A DNA stretch of 64,000 nucleotides from Pachyseris speciosa (taxonomy: Eukaryota > Cnidaria > Anthozoa > Scleractinia > Pachyseridae). The DNA is taken from the NCBI GenBank assembly GCA_016490735.1, contig JAEMWC010000247.1:810001-874000 (forward strand). Reading direction: 5' to 3'. Positions 24,774 to 34,985 of the stretch are shown here, piece by piece. Below the pieces are notes generated by a model. It worked only from the letters and a program-made list of their open reading frames with translations, made no database searches and had not been told where the DNA came from. Made by a program: the position numbers and the translations under genes. The first letter of the stretch is position 1. The number at the start of each line of letters is the position of its first letter.

Positions 24774-26520
24774 ATGAATACGGCGTCGAAAAATAAGTCA
24801 CGAGAAAATTTCGCCAACTTAGAACCCTTGATTACTAGCACTCCGAGGAAAGTCAAAGATCGCGTGAGGTGTTTGGATCTGTACGATTCTGACTCCAGTG
24901 TCGCAAGTGATTTCTCTACGCCAAAGAAGCAAGCGCGTAGCGCATCCTCGCCGGCATCCTCGCCGAGTTGCTGGATTAATCTCAACAATACTGACACTTC
25001 CGACCATTCAAGTCACTCCAGTCAAAGTTAGCACAGAGAGCCCTGCTTGCATTGATATAGTGGACAGTGGCGACGAGGAGCAAACTGTCAAAGGTAAGCT
25101 GAAGTCTATGTGTTAAGCTTATCCGTCTAGCCGCGGCTACTTGAGCGATTTTTTGCTCGCGCCAGTGATGCGATTATTTCCAATTTTGTCGCGTCGCCAG
25201 CGCGTGAGGGTGCTACGCTTTTGAAAATTTTTGGCGACAAATTTAAGACCTGTGCAATATAGAAAAACATGGCGGACAACATGATGTCGCGTCGCAAGCG
25301 CGGGAAAAATTGCGGGGTGCTGTTACACGGCCAACTATCTCTTCGATTTATGTCAAGAAAGTTTCAACTTATGAGAATGACCGGTGACTTTTTTCTTGCG
25401 ATATTTTACAGTTTGTATTGTGAAACTCACAAAACCCTGAACACTGAGAATTATTTTCCTTCTCTATTAAGCCCCCCTCTTCAATATTAGGCCCCCGTCA
25501 ATGAGGCCTGGAAATTAAATAAGCCCTCCCCTCCCTAAGGGGCTTAAGAGAGCTTTTGTGGTAGTTAATGTGGATGCTCTGGGTTCACTCGGACGACCAA
25601 CTAGCTAGATTTGTTTTTGAACAGTGGTCCTGAATTCAACAATTAATTCATTAATTCAACTTAATTCAGCTTTTTCTTTTCAGAAATTATTTCACTCCAG
25701 GTCGATGATGAAAGTTGGGCAGAAGGAGGCATGTTAACTGATGGTGATTCATGTGTTAATAACCCCAAGGTAAAAAGAACAGTTTCTTCTTCATTACACC
25801 AAATTAGAAGAGTATATATAACTTGACCCCCCCGCCCCCCCCCCCCCCATGGAATTTGTCATAGGGAGTCCAATTACTATAACCTGTAAATTTTGTTTAT
25901 GTTATCGTTATTAGGCGTTATTAAAATGCAATACATATGGTGAAGTATAAGAAGATAATATCCAGCCATACAAAACTTTTCATATTGAACAATGCTTCTT
26001 TAATTTTTTTAGTCAAGTCCCTTATAATGTATCAGTCATTTCCAAAAGTGCCCATCCTCTCCCCCCCAGCCCCCCCGGGCGAACACCCAGGCATTTGACT
26101 TTTTTTTGAAACATTTTGTTCAAATGCCCCGCTGTGTTTCCACTTTTGACGGTCAAATGCCCTACTGTCAGGGCCTCAAAAAGGGCAAATCAAGTTTAAA
26201 TCTATAGCAAACCACTCGTTGCATGAAGCATTTTGGCACGCTCCCCACTCATAATGAATATTTTATTCTAAAGTTGCTTACCTTGCTTTTTCAAACCAAA
26301 CCCGAACAATTGTGCTCAAAAACTCTTTTCAGAACTCTTTTCTCGGCACTCCAAACTTTGAATAAAGGCATGGGGAGCAGAGATGGCGCAGTGGTGAGAG
26401 CACTCACCTTCCACCAGTGTGGCTGGGGTTCGAATCCCGGACTCGACGTCATATGTGGATTGAGTTTGTTGTTGGTTCTCTTCTTTTCTCTGAGAGGTTT
26501 TTCTCCGGGTTCTCCGGTTT

Positions 26521-26562
<42 letters not shown>

Positions 26563-28156
26563 CACTTAACAATTACTTCAAATAAACAACCACAACAAAG
26601 CCAAGTCATCCATGGCAATGCTCATTACAATATCATAAGCTCTTGCATTTAAGCCCTAAACTAAAGGCATATGGGTATAAGTGATCGCTTTAATCTGATG
26701 TAGCTTCATTCTCTTTTACTCAGAGGGAAAGTTTTCAATTGAAAATAATTTCCCAAAACCATAAAGGATCTGTGAACATTAAATTATCCATTCTAAATCA
26801 AATTTTAATAATCATGGAAATTCAAGCTGTGTGGAAATCCTGCATGATTTATACTATACACTCTTCAAATATCCATAAATCCTAATAATACCTACTCATG
26901 TGACTAAAGAACATTGTTTTAATTTAGTTTTATTGTTTTTTTTTTTTCAGTCTTCACCCACTGGAAAGCCCAACCCTGTCACTCCCTCATTAGCAAAGTT
27001 GGATGTGGATGCTTTGCGGTGTGACATTCCCAAGTATCACCAGAACATGCCAAAAGAGGCAGCAGATGCATGGGAAGGATGGCTCAATCAGTTGGATGGA
27101 CTTACACATGTTTCTGACAATTACAACTGGCCAGTTGATGTGTTAAAGACATCCAATAGGACAGAACCAGCTCATCCAGCTGCCCAAATTTCTCCAGACT
27201 TGGAGTTGCGGGAGAGGGAGACACAGCAAACTCAGGAGGTAAGTAGACAATCCCATATCATTCCACTGTTGGAAGCTGTTACAAGTTATAAAACATCTGT
27301 GAGACTTTGTAGGGAAATTATGGAATCTGTTGTTTGTTGAATTTTTTGAGGATGCCCATTATCAAGTGTGTAAAAAGAGTTTTTAGAGTGTCCTTGGTGA
27401 CAAGAAGATAACCCTTTGTCTTTCTGTTTTAATAAACTGGTCATTTATTTTGAACTGGCTTTCTGTGTCTGCCAGTGTGGTTAAATAAAAAAAATTAAAC
27501 ATAAATTATTAATCCTCAGTTCCATCAGTTATCTGATGGAAGAGGAAACATGGGTTATATTTCTACTGAATATGTACAAGCAGTGGCCACATGCGGTCAT
27601 AGACATTAAGTGTATATGCTACAGGTCAAATTTGATTTAAGTTTAATTTTGATCTAGGAATTGAGGTTCAACCTAGGTTGAAAACGTTTACCCTGAATTC
27701 AAATTTGACCTACAACAGGTACAGGTTTTTAAATTTGTTAAGAGTGCATGGCACTAACTTTGAGTTTGATTGTATAACGCAGGTACACACTGGTCGGTAC
27801 AGTAATCCACGGGAAAGAGAAGATCCAGTTCAAATGACTGATGACTTTCTTGAAAACCTCCAGGATGGTTGTTTGTGGCTGTTTTTCTCGAAAACTATGA
27901 CAAAATGCCGGTCATTGGCAAAGTAACATCTGTTGGAGATACCGATTTTCAGTTACATTACTGGAAAGGATCTTATGGAGGTAGATGGTCTCCCCAACAC
28001 CTCCCATGAAGAAAAGGAGAGCCTTGGCTTGAGGATTTGCCAAAATCATACATTGTTTGCTGTGGTTTTCACCTCACAGAAGATAGCAAGTTCATGCCAT
28101 CTACCAAAACATTTCTGAAAAATAGGTATACAGCTCTAAGAGGGAAGATCAACTGA
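24774..28156 (+). pseudogene. Four-exon plus-strand gene of the 14-kb element, unknown function, disrupted
   Basis: Exon 1 (24,774-25,093) begins MNTASKNKSRENFANLEPLI, is Ser-rich, and needs a one-base shift near 25,015 to continue into ACIDIVDSGDEEQTVK before AAAG|GTAAGC. Exon 2 (25,684-25,769) adds LQVDDESWAEGGMLTDGDS. Exon 3 (26,951-27,238) is clean and contains KLDVDALRCDIPKYHQNMPK and AWEGWLNQLDGLTHVSDNYN. Exon 4 (27,783-28,156) contains YSNPREREDPVQMTDDFLEN, a one-base shift near 27,870, then VAVFLENYDKMPVIGKV and HYWKGSYGGRWSP, an in-frame TGA at 28,007, and an ending with CCGFHLTEDSKFMPSTKTFL. Introns 1-3 are in phase (1, 0, 0). The VAVF...IGKV...HYWKG pattern looks like a small beta-barrel (Tudor/SH3-like) reader, but I cannot name a family. 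Three lesions suggest a recent pseudogene, or assembly errors in a live gene. Confidence 0.6.
26372..26563 (+). mobile_element. tRNA-derived SINE with (TAA)n tail
   Basis: The A-box region GATGGCGCAGTGGTGAGAGC and B-box region GGTTCGAATCCCG are both intact. A short body follows with CTCCGGGTTCTCCGG, ending in a (TAA)n tail at about 26,522-26,561. It lies in intron 2 of the plus-strand gene. Confidence 0.8.
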
Positions 28157-29035
28157 AGAGTGTTCTGCAAAAGGAGCGTACATGTATATCACTTTTTTCC
28201 AACACATCCAACTCACCAGGTACTTTGGCATTTGGACTGGAAATGGTGTCAGAAATGAGGTTCTGTATACTTTTTTTCGATTAGATAGCTAGGATCCAAA
28301 GGATTCACTTATGACTGATGCCCAAAACTCAACAAACAGAAACAAAATGATCTGATGCATGGTTGATTTCTTTTGTTTTGAGTTGGTTCAGTTTTAGGCA
28401 AAAGTCATATGCTTATTTTTGCTGAATCCAGGCCTTTAAATCACAAATTAAGTGCACAACTTTATCTCTGACACCATAACCAAAGCAGAGCAAATTAGAG
28501 AGGATTGGATTTTAAGGCCAAAAATATACAGCCCTTTTGCAGAATACCCTTCAACGAATTGCTATACATGACTGGTTGAAGATTGTTTTAATAATTTTGA
28601 GCATTTCCTACTACTGTTTTGAAGAAGAAAAAGAGATGGAAAAAACAATGTTTCATACTCATATGCAATTCATGGGCTCAGACCAGAATATTCTAAGGCC
28701 ATATCATGTAGGTTGCCAAGCTTTTGTCTGTTGAAATGCTTTCCCTCTGTTTGTAATCTGCTTTTTAGCCCAGGTATATATAAATTTTACTGTGAAAAGG
28801 TATATTCTTAAAGATAAGCTGAAACAGTTTATGGTTCAATCATGTAGTGCCCAAACTGTGACAGATAGCCTCTGGTGCTTATTGTATGTGTTGTTTAACC
28901 TTGCTATGGTTACTTCTACATTGCTGTAATCAAGATTTTTGCCCTTACATTCTGTATAATTATTTCCTATTAAATTATACAGTGCATGAATCAATTATTG
29001 AGGTACTACAGCTTTGTTTGATGGCAAGACCAGTG
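28157..29035. other. Stretch between the plus-strand gene and the right array
   Basis: AT-rich, presumably 3' untranslated region and flank of the plus-strand gene. No other gene or repeat recognised. Confidence 0.4.
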
Positions 29036-29039
29036 GGTA

Positions 29040-29640
29040 ATGGGCCGCAGAATTTCTGCAGCACCAGTCAGCAGTGGGCCGCAGAATTTCTGCGGCACCA
29101 GTCAGTAATGGGCCGCAGAATTTCTGCGGCACCAGCCTAATGGGCCGCAGAAATTACCAGCTGGTGCCGCAGAATTTCTGCGGCACCAGTCAGCAATGGG
29201 CCGCAGAATTTCTGCGGCACCAGTCAGTAATAGGCCACAGAAATTCTGCGGCACCAGTCAGTAATGAGCCGCAGAATTTCTGCAGCACCAGTCGGTAATG
29301 GGCCGCAGAATTTCTGCGGCACCAGTTGGTAATGGGCCACAGAAATTCTGCGGCACCAGTCAGTAATGGGCCGCAGAAATTCTGCGGCCCATTAGGCTGG
29401 TGCCGCAGACATTCTGCGGCCCATTACTTCACTTCACTTCACTTATTTATTTGATGTAACCTCGTTCAAATGAATGATGAATGGTGCCGCAAAAAATTCT
29501 GCGGCACCAGTTGGTAATGGGCCGCAGAATTTCTGCGGCACCAGTCAGTAATAGGCCGCAGAAATTCTGCAGCACCAGTCAATTATGGGCCATGGAATTT
29601 CTGTGCCAGTCAATTATGAGCTGCAGAATTTTCGTGTCAG
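29040..29640. repeat. Right subterminal palindrome array
   Basis: About 15 copies of the same palindrome as at 16,497-17,110 (GCCGCAGAA-W-TTCTGCGGC) but with a different spacer, ACCAGTCAGTAATGG, at about 32-36-bp spacing. A short non-array piece with CACTT repeats interrupts it near 29,425-29,485. It lies about 250 bp inside the right end of the 14-kb element. Confidence 0.9.
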
Positions 29641-29849
29641 GATGCAGGATTTATTTGAGATTTATTTCAATGAAGATAAGACTGCATGGTTCTTGTCAGT
29701 CTATTTCAGTCAATTGTTGCAGAGCTGCTTTTTATATAATATTTTTTTTGCTATTTTTCTCTGAATTCATGAAGTGTCCGCAATAATAAGATAATAATTG
29801 CAAGCTAAAAAAATATGCAATCAAAATTTACTTGTCAACAACGATAAGA

Positions 29850-29888
29850 CCAATTTTGGAAAAACACAAATTGTTTTGGAAGGCGTTA
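29850..29888. repeat. Right terminal inverted repeat of the 14-kb element
   Basis: Inverted match to 15,920-15,958, ending GGAAAAACACAAATTG then TTTTGGAAGGCGTTA. Confidence 0.75.
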
Positions 29889-30387
29889 AAACTGTTTTAA
29901 GAATAAAACAGGGGGTTTGAGATTTGACATAAGGCCCCCTCTATTAAGCCCCCGTTAATGAAACCTGAAATTAAGCCCCCCGTGGGCTTAATAGAACCTT
30001 TATGGTATACAGCAAGTATAACGGAAGCGTGCAGTGTGAAAGAATGTCAGCAATGGGCGTTTCTTATCCTGCACATGAAAGCAACATTTGACAAAACTTC
30101 TAATCTGTTGTCGCTAAGTTCAAAAGCTGAAACTTTAAGTACTGCTGTTCAGAGGACAATATAAGCTTAATGAAATTGAAGATTACTTACGAATTTGTAA
30201 CAATAATTTCGTGAACGCCCTTTTATGGTTGGAAGGGGCGAAGATGGCTAAAATTTCAGACTAAATAGCAACTCAAACGTCGCTATCAGTGCCGTTGATA
30301 AGAAAGGCAAAAATTTTAAAAACCCTAAAAGAGAAATTAGAGAACGCAACTATCAGAATTCTTAATTTATATCATGCAATAACTTAC
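29889..30387 (-). other. Intron of CARD gene 2, CARD-proximal part
   Basis: Begins ACTGTTTTAAGAATAAAACAG and is homologous to copy A at about 2140-2340 and 800-975 (CCCCCGTTAATGAAACCTG, GTATAACGGAAGCGTGCAGT). It is the missing continuation of copy D's flank, separated from it by the 14-kb element. The part nearest the CARD exon resembles the intron of CARD gene 1 (about 46,420-46,570). Confidence 0.75.
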
Positions 30388-30708
30388 CTGCCTTATCAAG
30401 AACCGTAATAAGATGTGACGAAACTTCTTTGAGTGCTTCCCTAAATATGTAAAAGGCTTTGTCGCCTCTTGTTGGTAATATATCTAAAAGCTCTTCACAT
30501 CGCTTTCTTCGAGTGGGCATGGACATAATTTTCTTTTCCTCTCCTGGAGTAAATACGAATGACATCTTAACTAAAACTTCTTCCACGTCCATGTCTTTCA
30601 CAAGATACTCCGTGGCAGTCTGTAAGATTTTTCTATGGCTGTCTTCCATTGGTTTATCTTTTGTTGGATTGGTTCTTTCAGTTGCGATATTTCCTAAGAT
30701 GACCACGG
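30388..30708 (-). CDS. CARD exon of gene 2 (CARD/coiled-coil adaptor, 5' part)
   Basis: After a TTTCTTTTAG acceptor the frame runs to GCA G|GTAAGT (phase 1). It contains a CARD: KILQTATEYLVKDMDVEEVL, then TRRKRCEELLDILPTRGDKA and FYIFREALKEVSSHLITVL, matching the six-helix death-fold pattern with the typical LLDILPxRGxKAF stretch. CARDs bind other CARDs in caspase and innate-immune signalling complexes. The start used by gene 1 (ATGGCAACTGAAA) is ATCGCAACTGAAA here, so translation must begin at MEDSHRKILQ, about 20 codons later, or in an upstream coding exon. Next coding exon by phase and intron homology is 15,646-15,458. A Polinton lies directly upstream and may have removed the promoter region. 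Confidence 0.75.
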
Positions 30709-30951
30709 CTAAAAGAAAAAAGTGTAATAAGAGCTCATGATAAGAAAGTAGACATCAAAAAGCTTACTTCTTTCGGTTAGAAACATTTTGACATTAGAAA
30801 AGTGAAACTGAGGTCTTTAGAACTTCATGAACTCACCCAAGTCCCTTTGTCAACGAAATGGTCACTAAATTGCAGTCTCGCCGTATTGACTTGCCTTCAA
30901 AATCGATGCGTAGATCAACAACAACAACACTAATTAGTTCAACCCCGCGAT

Positions 30952-31840
30952 TTGCATGGAAAATCCGCAACCCCCGACCCAACTGGACATCTGGTTGTTT
31001 ATGGTTTGAATGCATCAGTGTCGAAAGTACCTTTCTCTGTTTTCGAACAAATGTTCTTTGCACAAGACGGGCGAATGGTCTTGCCGACTGACTTGGATTT
31101 GGATGGGCATACGTTTTCGAAGGCGAAGTTGGGAGGTGATTTGGATTTGAATTACCACAGGGTTCGCAGCGACACTCTGGACCTGTTTCATGCGTCCGTT
31201 ACCGGAATGGTGATAGAGACCGCCTTGGACCTGGGTGGGTGGTCCATGTACCGGCCGAAGCTGGGGGGTGTTTTGGATTTGGATGGGCAATCTGTGAAAG
31301 ACAGGGGGGCAACGCTATTTGATGGAATCAACGGCCAGCTGACAATGATGAAGGATCTTGACATGAACAGTTATTCGATTCAGCAACCGAAATTGGGGGG
31401 AAATTTGAATTTTAATAACAACGCAGTTTACAACAATGACGACCTTTTGTTCGCATACCGAAACGGTGTCATCCACTTTTCAAGACCGGTGATTTATCCA
31501 GTAAAAAGTGCCCCTCTTTCCGGGTCTCAGGATACCAACAGTTTCTTCAGTTTCACCCTGGAGAAAATCTTGCCGTTGTCACTTTTCAAAAAGATTGGTC
31601 ACATCGAGGTTGTTTTTGTGTAGCCTTTGAAGAATAATGTGATTTTCCGATACAAATTCTTTGCCCAAAATGGACATAAACTTGTGTCAAGTGAATCTCA
31701 CATCAACCACAGAAGAACGCGGTGGTGGAAGGCTCATGCAGCTTCCCTCCCCAGTAATGCTGCCGCCTTTTCTTTGAACTGAAAGGGCTTCAGAACAACC
31801 TCGCAAAGGTGGAGTTCGACTTCGTACCCTGAAAATTTTC
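30952..31840 (+). pseudogene. Polinton-associated beta-repeat protein (fibre- or penton-like), broken
   Basis: The open part (to a TAG at 31,621) has three imperfect repeats of about 44 residues with the signature LGGDLDLN / LGGVLDLDG / LGGNLNFN preceded by DLDLDG, DLGGW or DLDMNS. Such regular hydrophobic and Asp-rich spacing suggests a beta-solenoid or fibre. Homologous-looking sequence continues in the same frame beyond the TAG (KNNVIFRYKFFAQNGHKL) with another stop near 31,783. The frame has no ATG at its open end; the nearest ATG (30,956) is in another frame. Attachment or minor-capsid role is an inference from position. Confidence 0.5.
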
Positions 31841-32060
31841 GTGTTTTTCTATATGCAGCCCCACATCGACAGCTTCCTGTGCACGTATACCTGGTGTGAC
31901 TGGTGGGACAAGTGTCGCCTGGTTTGCCCCTGCAACCTGCGCACGCGCAATTTTCCCAAACCGAAGTGGCACGAGCGGGAAAAACCTCGCACGGCCATGC
32001 TATGTACACATGGCTCTTCTTACGACACTGTCTTCTAAAATTTTTTTCTGAAAAAATACA
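31841..32060 (+). other. Small Cys-rich frame in the Polinton, uncertain
   Basis: A 65-codon plus-strand frame (to 32,038) has CTYTWCDWWDKCRLVCPC, but the same bases are open on the minus strand too, and the strand cannot be decided from sequence alone. Confidence 0.25.
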
Positions 32061-32500
32061 ATGCCGGTTCTGAAAAGAAAACCTCGGCCATCCCCTTTCA
32101 ACATCTTTGACTTCAACCACATCGACCCGTCCCTTCCGAAGGACACCGTCAATATGTTAAAACGACTCTTCGCTTTTTACCACAAGAAACATTGGGGCTA
32201 CGAAAAGCTTTTCCGAACGTTTCAGCGCAGAAACTTGCTTTGCAACGTGGTTGTCGGAAAAGCTGTTTTGACCAGGGCTATTGCTGGAGGGGTCACTCTC
32301 CAACCTGTTGTCATTGCCAGTCTGACTACTTTTGGTGCCGTTGTCAAAATTGCCGGTTCCATCTCCGGGGAGAACCTTTCGATGCAAAGGAGTTTCTCAA
32401 CAAGCTGAAAAATGATCGACGACTTCGTTTCCGACCAGTGCATGGAAACTCCCGAGAAACTCCAGGCGAAGGACGACAAACATTTCACTGAGAACTAGCC
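32061..32500 (+). pseudogene. Polinton-associated small membrane protein, broken
   Basis: Begins MPVLKRKPRPSPFNIFDFNH and includes IDPSLPKDTVNMLKRLFAFY, then hydrophobic stretches (AIAGGVTLQPVVIASLTTFG) that would form a membrane hairpin. Past about 32,370 the frame changes, and similar sequence (DAKEFLNKLK) is found in another frame, so at least two small indels have occurred. I associate it with cnidarian Polintons from memory of similar arrangements; function unknown. Confidence 0.45.
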
Positions 32501-33110
32501 CACCACTTGTCGAACCTTTCTTTCGCCTTTTGCAGTGTCTTTGGTTGAATTTTCTCGAAATCTGGTGAAATCTTTGCAAGAATTTCTTTTTTGCGCGGCC
32601 AAGCTTCCTCTGGAGCCGCTTCGAAATAGTCGTGGAAGAAACAAACATAGTTCACCGACCGCTTGTTTGGCATTCCCGCCTGCGCAGGGGAGGGGAATTT
32701 TGCGAACTCGTGGACCATGTTTCCCAAAAACTTCCACCGCACCGCGCCACACTCTCGGCCACTTGGCAACGCACGAGTGTTAAACGCGTTGAAAATGTTG
32801 TACCTTTCCAGGGTTTTGCGGATGTGGGTTCAAGAAATCACAACTGGCTGCCAACCTCTCTCTTCTCTGCTCGGGTGGAGCACTGAGTCGAGCTTCTGCA
32901 CCAGCCCGCATTTTGGGCAAACAAGTTCGAAATCTTTCGATTTTTCCTTCATCTTTTTTCAGCAATGTTGTTCCCTTCTTTTTTCCTCGTATGCGGATGG
33001 TTTTCGAAAATTTGCGAGCCCCTGCCAGGCTTTTTGTTTTTCTTCTTCTCCAATCTCGATTCCGAACATGGTTGGGTTTTTCTTTCGTGTATATATGTGT
33101 AAATGAATGA
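32485..33110 (-). pseudogene. Minus-strand Polinton ORF remnants
   Basis: An open piece 32,485-32,769 encodes NMVHEFAKFPSPAQAGMPNK and ends KERFDKWWASSQ. Upstream on the same strand, in another frame, is a zinc-ribbon-like knuckle (FELVCPKCGLVQKLD, near 32,910). These may be one broken gene. No family assigned. Confidence 0.35.
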
Positions 33111-33123
33111 CAAACGTTCCTTC

Positions 33124-34140
33124 GAAACGGGAAGAGCAACGACTTTCGGGAATTTATTACACCCCGCGGGGCTACTGGGAAGGTTAGGCTGCTGTGGAAT
33201 ACTGGCGCAAGCCGCGAAAGTATCGGAAGAGGTTGCAAAAAGATGGCTGCGCAAACAGGCTCTTTGGCAAATTTTTCTCCCCCCTCCACAACACATTCCT
33301 CGGCCAAAGTTTGATGTCCCCACACCCAACGCATTGCACCAAGCCGACCTGCTTTTTATACCGCATGAAAAAATTTGACAAGGTTTGGAAATATGTGCTG
33401 ACTGTTGCCGACGTGGCCAGCCGATACAAAGAAGCCGAACCCTTGGTCTCGAAAAATTCCGAAGAAATTGCCCAAGCCTTCGAGAAAGTTTACAAACGCG
33501 GGCCGCTGAAATGGCCAAAAATGCTGCAGGTGGATCCTGGGCGCGAGTTCATGGGCGCTGTTCTAAAGAGATGGAGAAGCACAAGACTTTCATCCGGCGG
33601 GGGCACCCGGAAATTCACCGCGACCAGGCCATTGTCGAGCGTTTCAACCAAATCCTGGCTGTGCGCCTGTTCGGCTACCAGTATGCAGTGGAACTGCTTC
33701 TGCCAGAAGGCCAGCGATCCACAGCTTGGGTGAAACGGCTGCCAATGGTTGTTGCGGCTTTGAACAACAAAAAAAACAAGCCTCATCGGGAAGAAGCCAG
33801 CAGAAGCCGTTTCTTCCAGACCTTCTTCAACATATCGAAGAGCTATGGGGGAAGACGTAGAACATCTACAACATCTCTTGTCAATGTCCGCTATCTTTAC
33901 CAACCCGGCGAGTTGGAGGGTGGCAAAAAAAGAGCCACAAACCCTGTTTGGTCTTTGAAAGTCTACACTATGGAAAAGACAATCTTGAAACCCGACACGC
34001 CTGTTTTGTACTATTTGCTTTGCCCTCCGGGCGATGCAGCCTGTCCTAAGCGCAGTTTCGTGCACGAAAGAGTCGTTGGTTATTCCTCCGGATACAGAGT
34101 TTCCCCCGACCAACCCCCGCTAGAGACTTTTGAGATTCTT
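33124..34140 (+). pseudogene. Polinton integrase (DDE, retroviral type), frameshifted
   Basis: Recognisable blocks in order: YRK-like start, LPPPQHIPRPKFDVPTPNAL with HQADLLF (first catalytic Asp), VWKYVLTVADVASRYKEAEP, KWPKMLQVDPGREFMGAV (second Asp), IHRDQAIVERFN (catalytic Glu), STAWVKRLPMVVAALNN, then the C-terminal LVNVRYLYQPGELEGGKKRA. The blocks fall in different frames, with shifts near 33,190, 33,375 and 33,565, so no intact enzyme can be made. Family assignment is by characteristic motif order of Maverick/Polinton integrases. Confidence 0.75.
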
Positions 34141-34396
34141 CACCCAGTTCTTTCTTTCGTAATAACTCGTGGGGATTATTTCGTAATACATATCACAATA
34201 ACTTTTCCATGGTAAATTCAAATCTGTGAATTTCTCCCTCTCGCAAACAAGACAAACAAGCCTCATGAAATTCACACCTGCATTTTGTGCAAACAACGAT
34301 TTTCGTCTTCCCCTGTCTCCGCGTGCAAACGGGAATTTTGCATTGACGCTTCATATAACTTCGAAACACATTCTTTCAAGAGGCGGCCCACCTGGT

Positions 34397-34985
34397 CTAC
34401 CCCCTGAAAATCTCGTCTAACCATTTCTCGATTTCCTCAAGTTTGGCTTTGGTTGGTGGAGGATTGTATCCGAAGGCATTCGTGTTTATCCCGTCTTCCT
34501 CTATCCATCTTTTGGAATCGAATGCTGACAGGGATTTTTTTTGCACAGTCATGCCGAAGATGTTGTGCCCTCCGCTCCGCAGAATGTTCATTCCATACGT
34601 CATTTCTTTTCTTCCAAAGAGTGTTTCTTTGTACTCTTAGTGTCGGATGGTTTTGACAACATTCTTTTCCACACCTTTGGCTTTTTTCACATTTTTTTCG
34701 TCTGCTCTCAAGATCGAATACATCTTCGGTCGCAAACAGACGCACTCTGCTATTGGTGTTCCCGCACACTCGTCTTTCATTTTGCCAAGAACCTTTTTTT
34801 TTGCGTCTAAATAAAGTGGGTGATTTTTCGGATAGTCACTCGTGTCGAATAGATCGGGTTGGGAGCCCATGCCTTTGTAAATGTCTTCGGTTTCTATTTC
34901 CAGCAAAAGACTGTCTGTATCTGTGTAGATTGGCTCGCATTTGTCGCCATAGCGCTTTTTGATTCCGAAACATTGTTATATCTGG
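34397..34985 (-). pseudogene. Polinton family-B DNA polymerase, C-terminal fragment
   Basis: Palm motif C (YTDTDS, near 34,910-34,930) is followed by LLLEIETEDIYKGMGSQPDL and AECVCLRPKMYSILRADEKN. The frame then shifts near 34,610-34,640 into ILRSGGHNIFGMTVQKKSLS and SKRWIEEDGINTNAFGYN to the end. Everything N-terminal of motif C is missing, because the fragment stops where the LINE remnant begins. Confidence 0.75.

Larger units (their letters stand above)
15920..29888. mobile_element. ~14-kb DNA element with terminal inverted repeats, inserted in the CARD gene 2 intron
   Basis: The left end TAAAGCCTTTCAA and the reverse complement of the right end TAACGCCTTCCAA begin inverted repeats with about 30 of 39 positions identical, including an exact TTTGTGTTTTTCCAAA. 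Outside the ends, host sequence reads TTTTGTATAAAA on the left and AAACTGTTTTAAG on the right. The uninterrupted version, GTATAAACACTGTTTTAAG, is in copy A (about 2136) and similarly in copy B. Any target duplication is a short A run and is ambiguous. Inside are palindrome arrays near both ends, two divergent spliced genes and several nested elements. No known transposase was seen. It could be autonomous through an unknown enzyme, or mobilised in trans. Confidence 0.8.
30838..34985. mobile_element. Decayed Polinton/Maverick element (partial)
   Basis: It combines a retrovirus-type integrase and a protein-primed-type family-B DNA polymerase, the defining pair of Polintons, with additional virion-like or accessory frames. 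Plus-strand: beta-repeat protein, two-helix membrane protein, integrase. Minus-strand: polymerase C-terminus. No terminal repeats, packaging ATPase, protease or major capsid gene were recognised. The right side is cut by a LINE fragment from about 35,040, so this is a fragment. All frames are broken. Confidence 0.75.

Noticed and set aside
16497..29640. CRISPR arrays
   Set aside because: The repeats are palindromic minisatellites, spacers are themselves repeated, and the DNA is eukaryotic with introns.
28886..29786. Frames with repeated NGPQNFCGTSQ-like peptides
   Set aside because: Translation of the right palindrome array, not a gene.
15920..29888. Assigning the 14-kb element to a named superfamily (hAT, Kolobok, piggyBac, Mutator)
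   Set aside because: Ends lack the diagnostic bases, the target duplication is ambiguous, and no transposase domain was seen.
31734..32120. Minus-strand 128-codon Cys-rich frame
   Set aside because: It lies antisense to Polinton plus-strand sequence and has no homology I can recognise.
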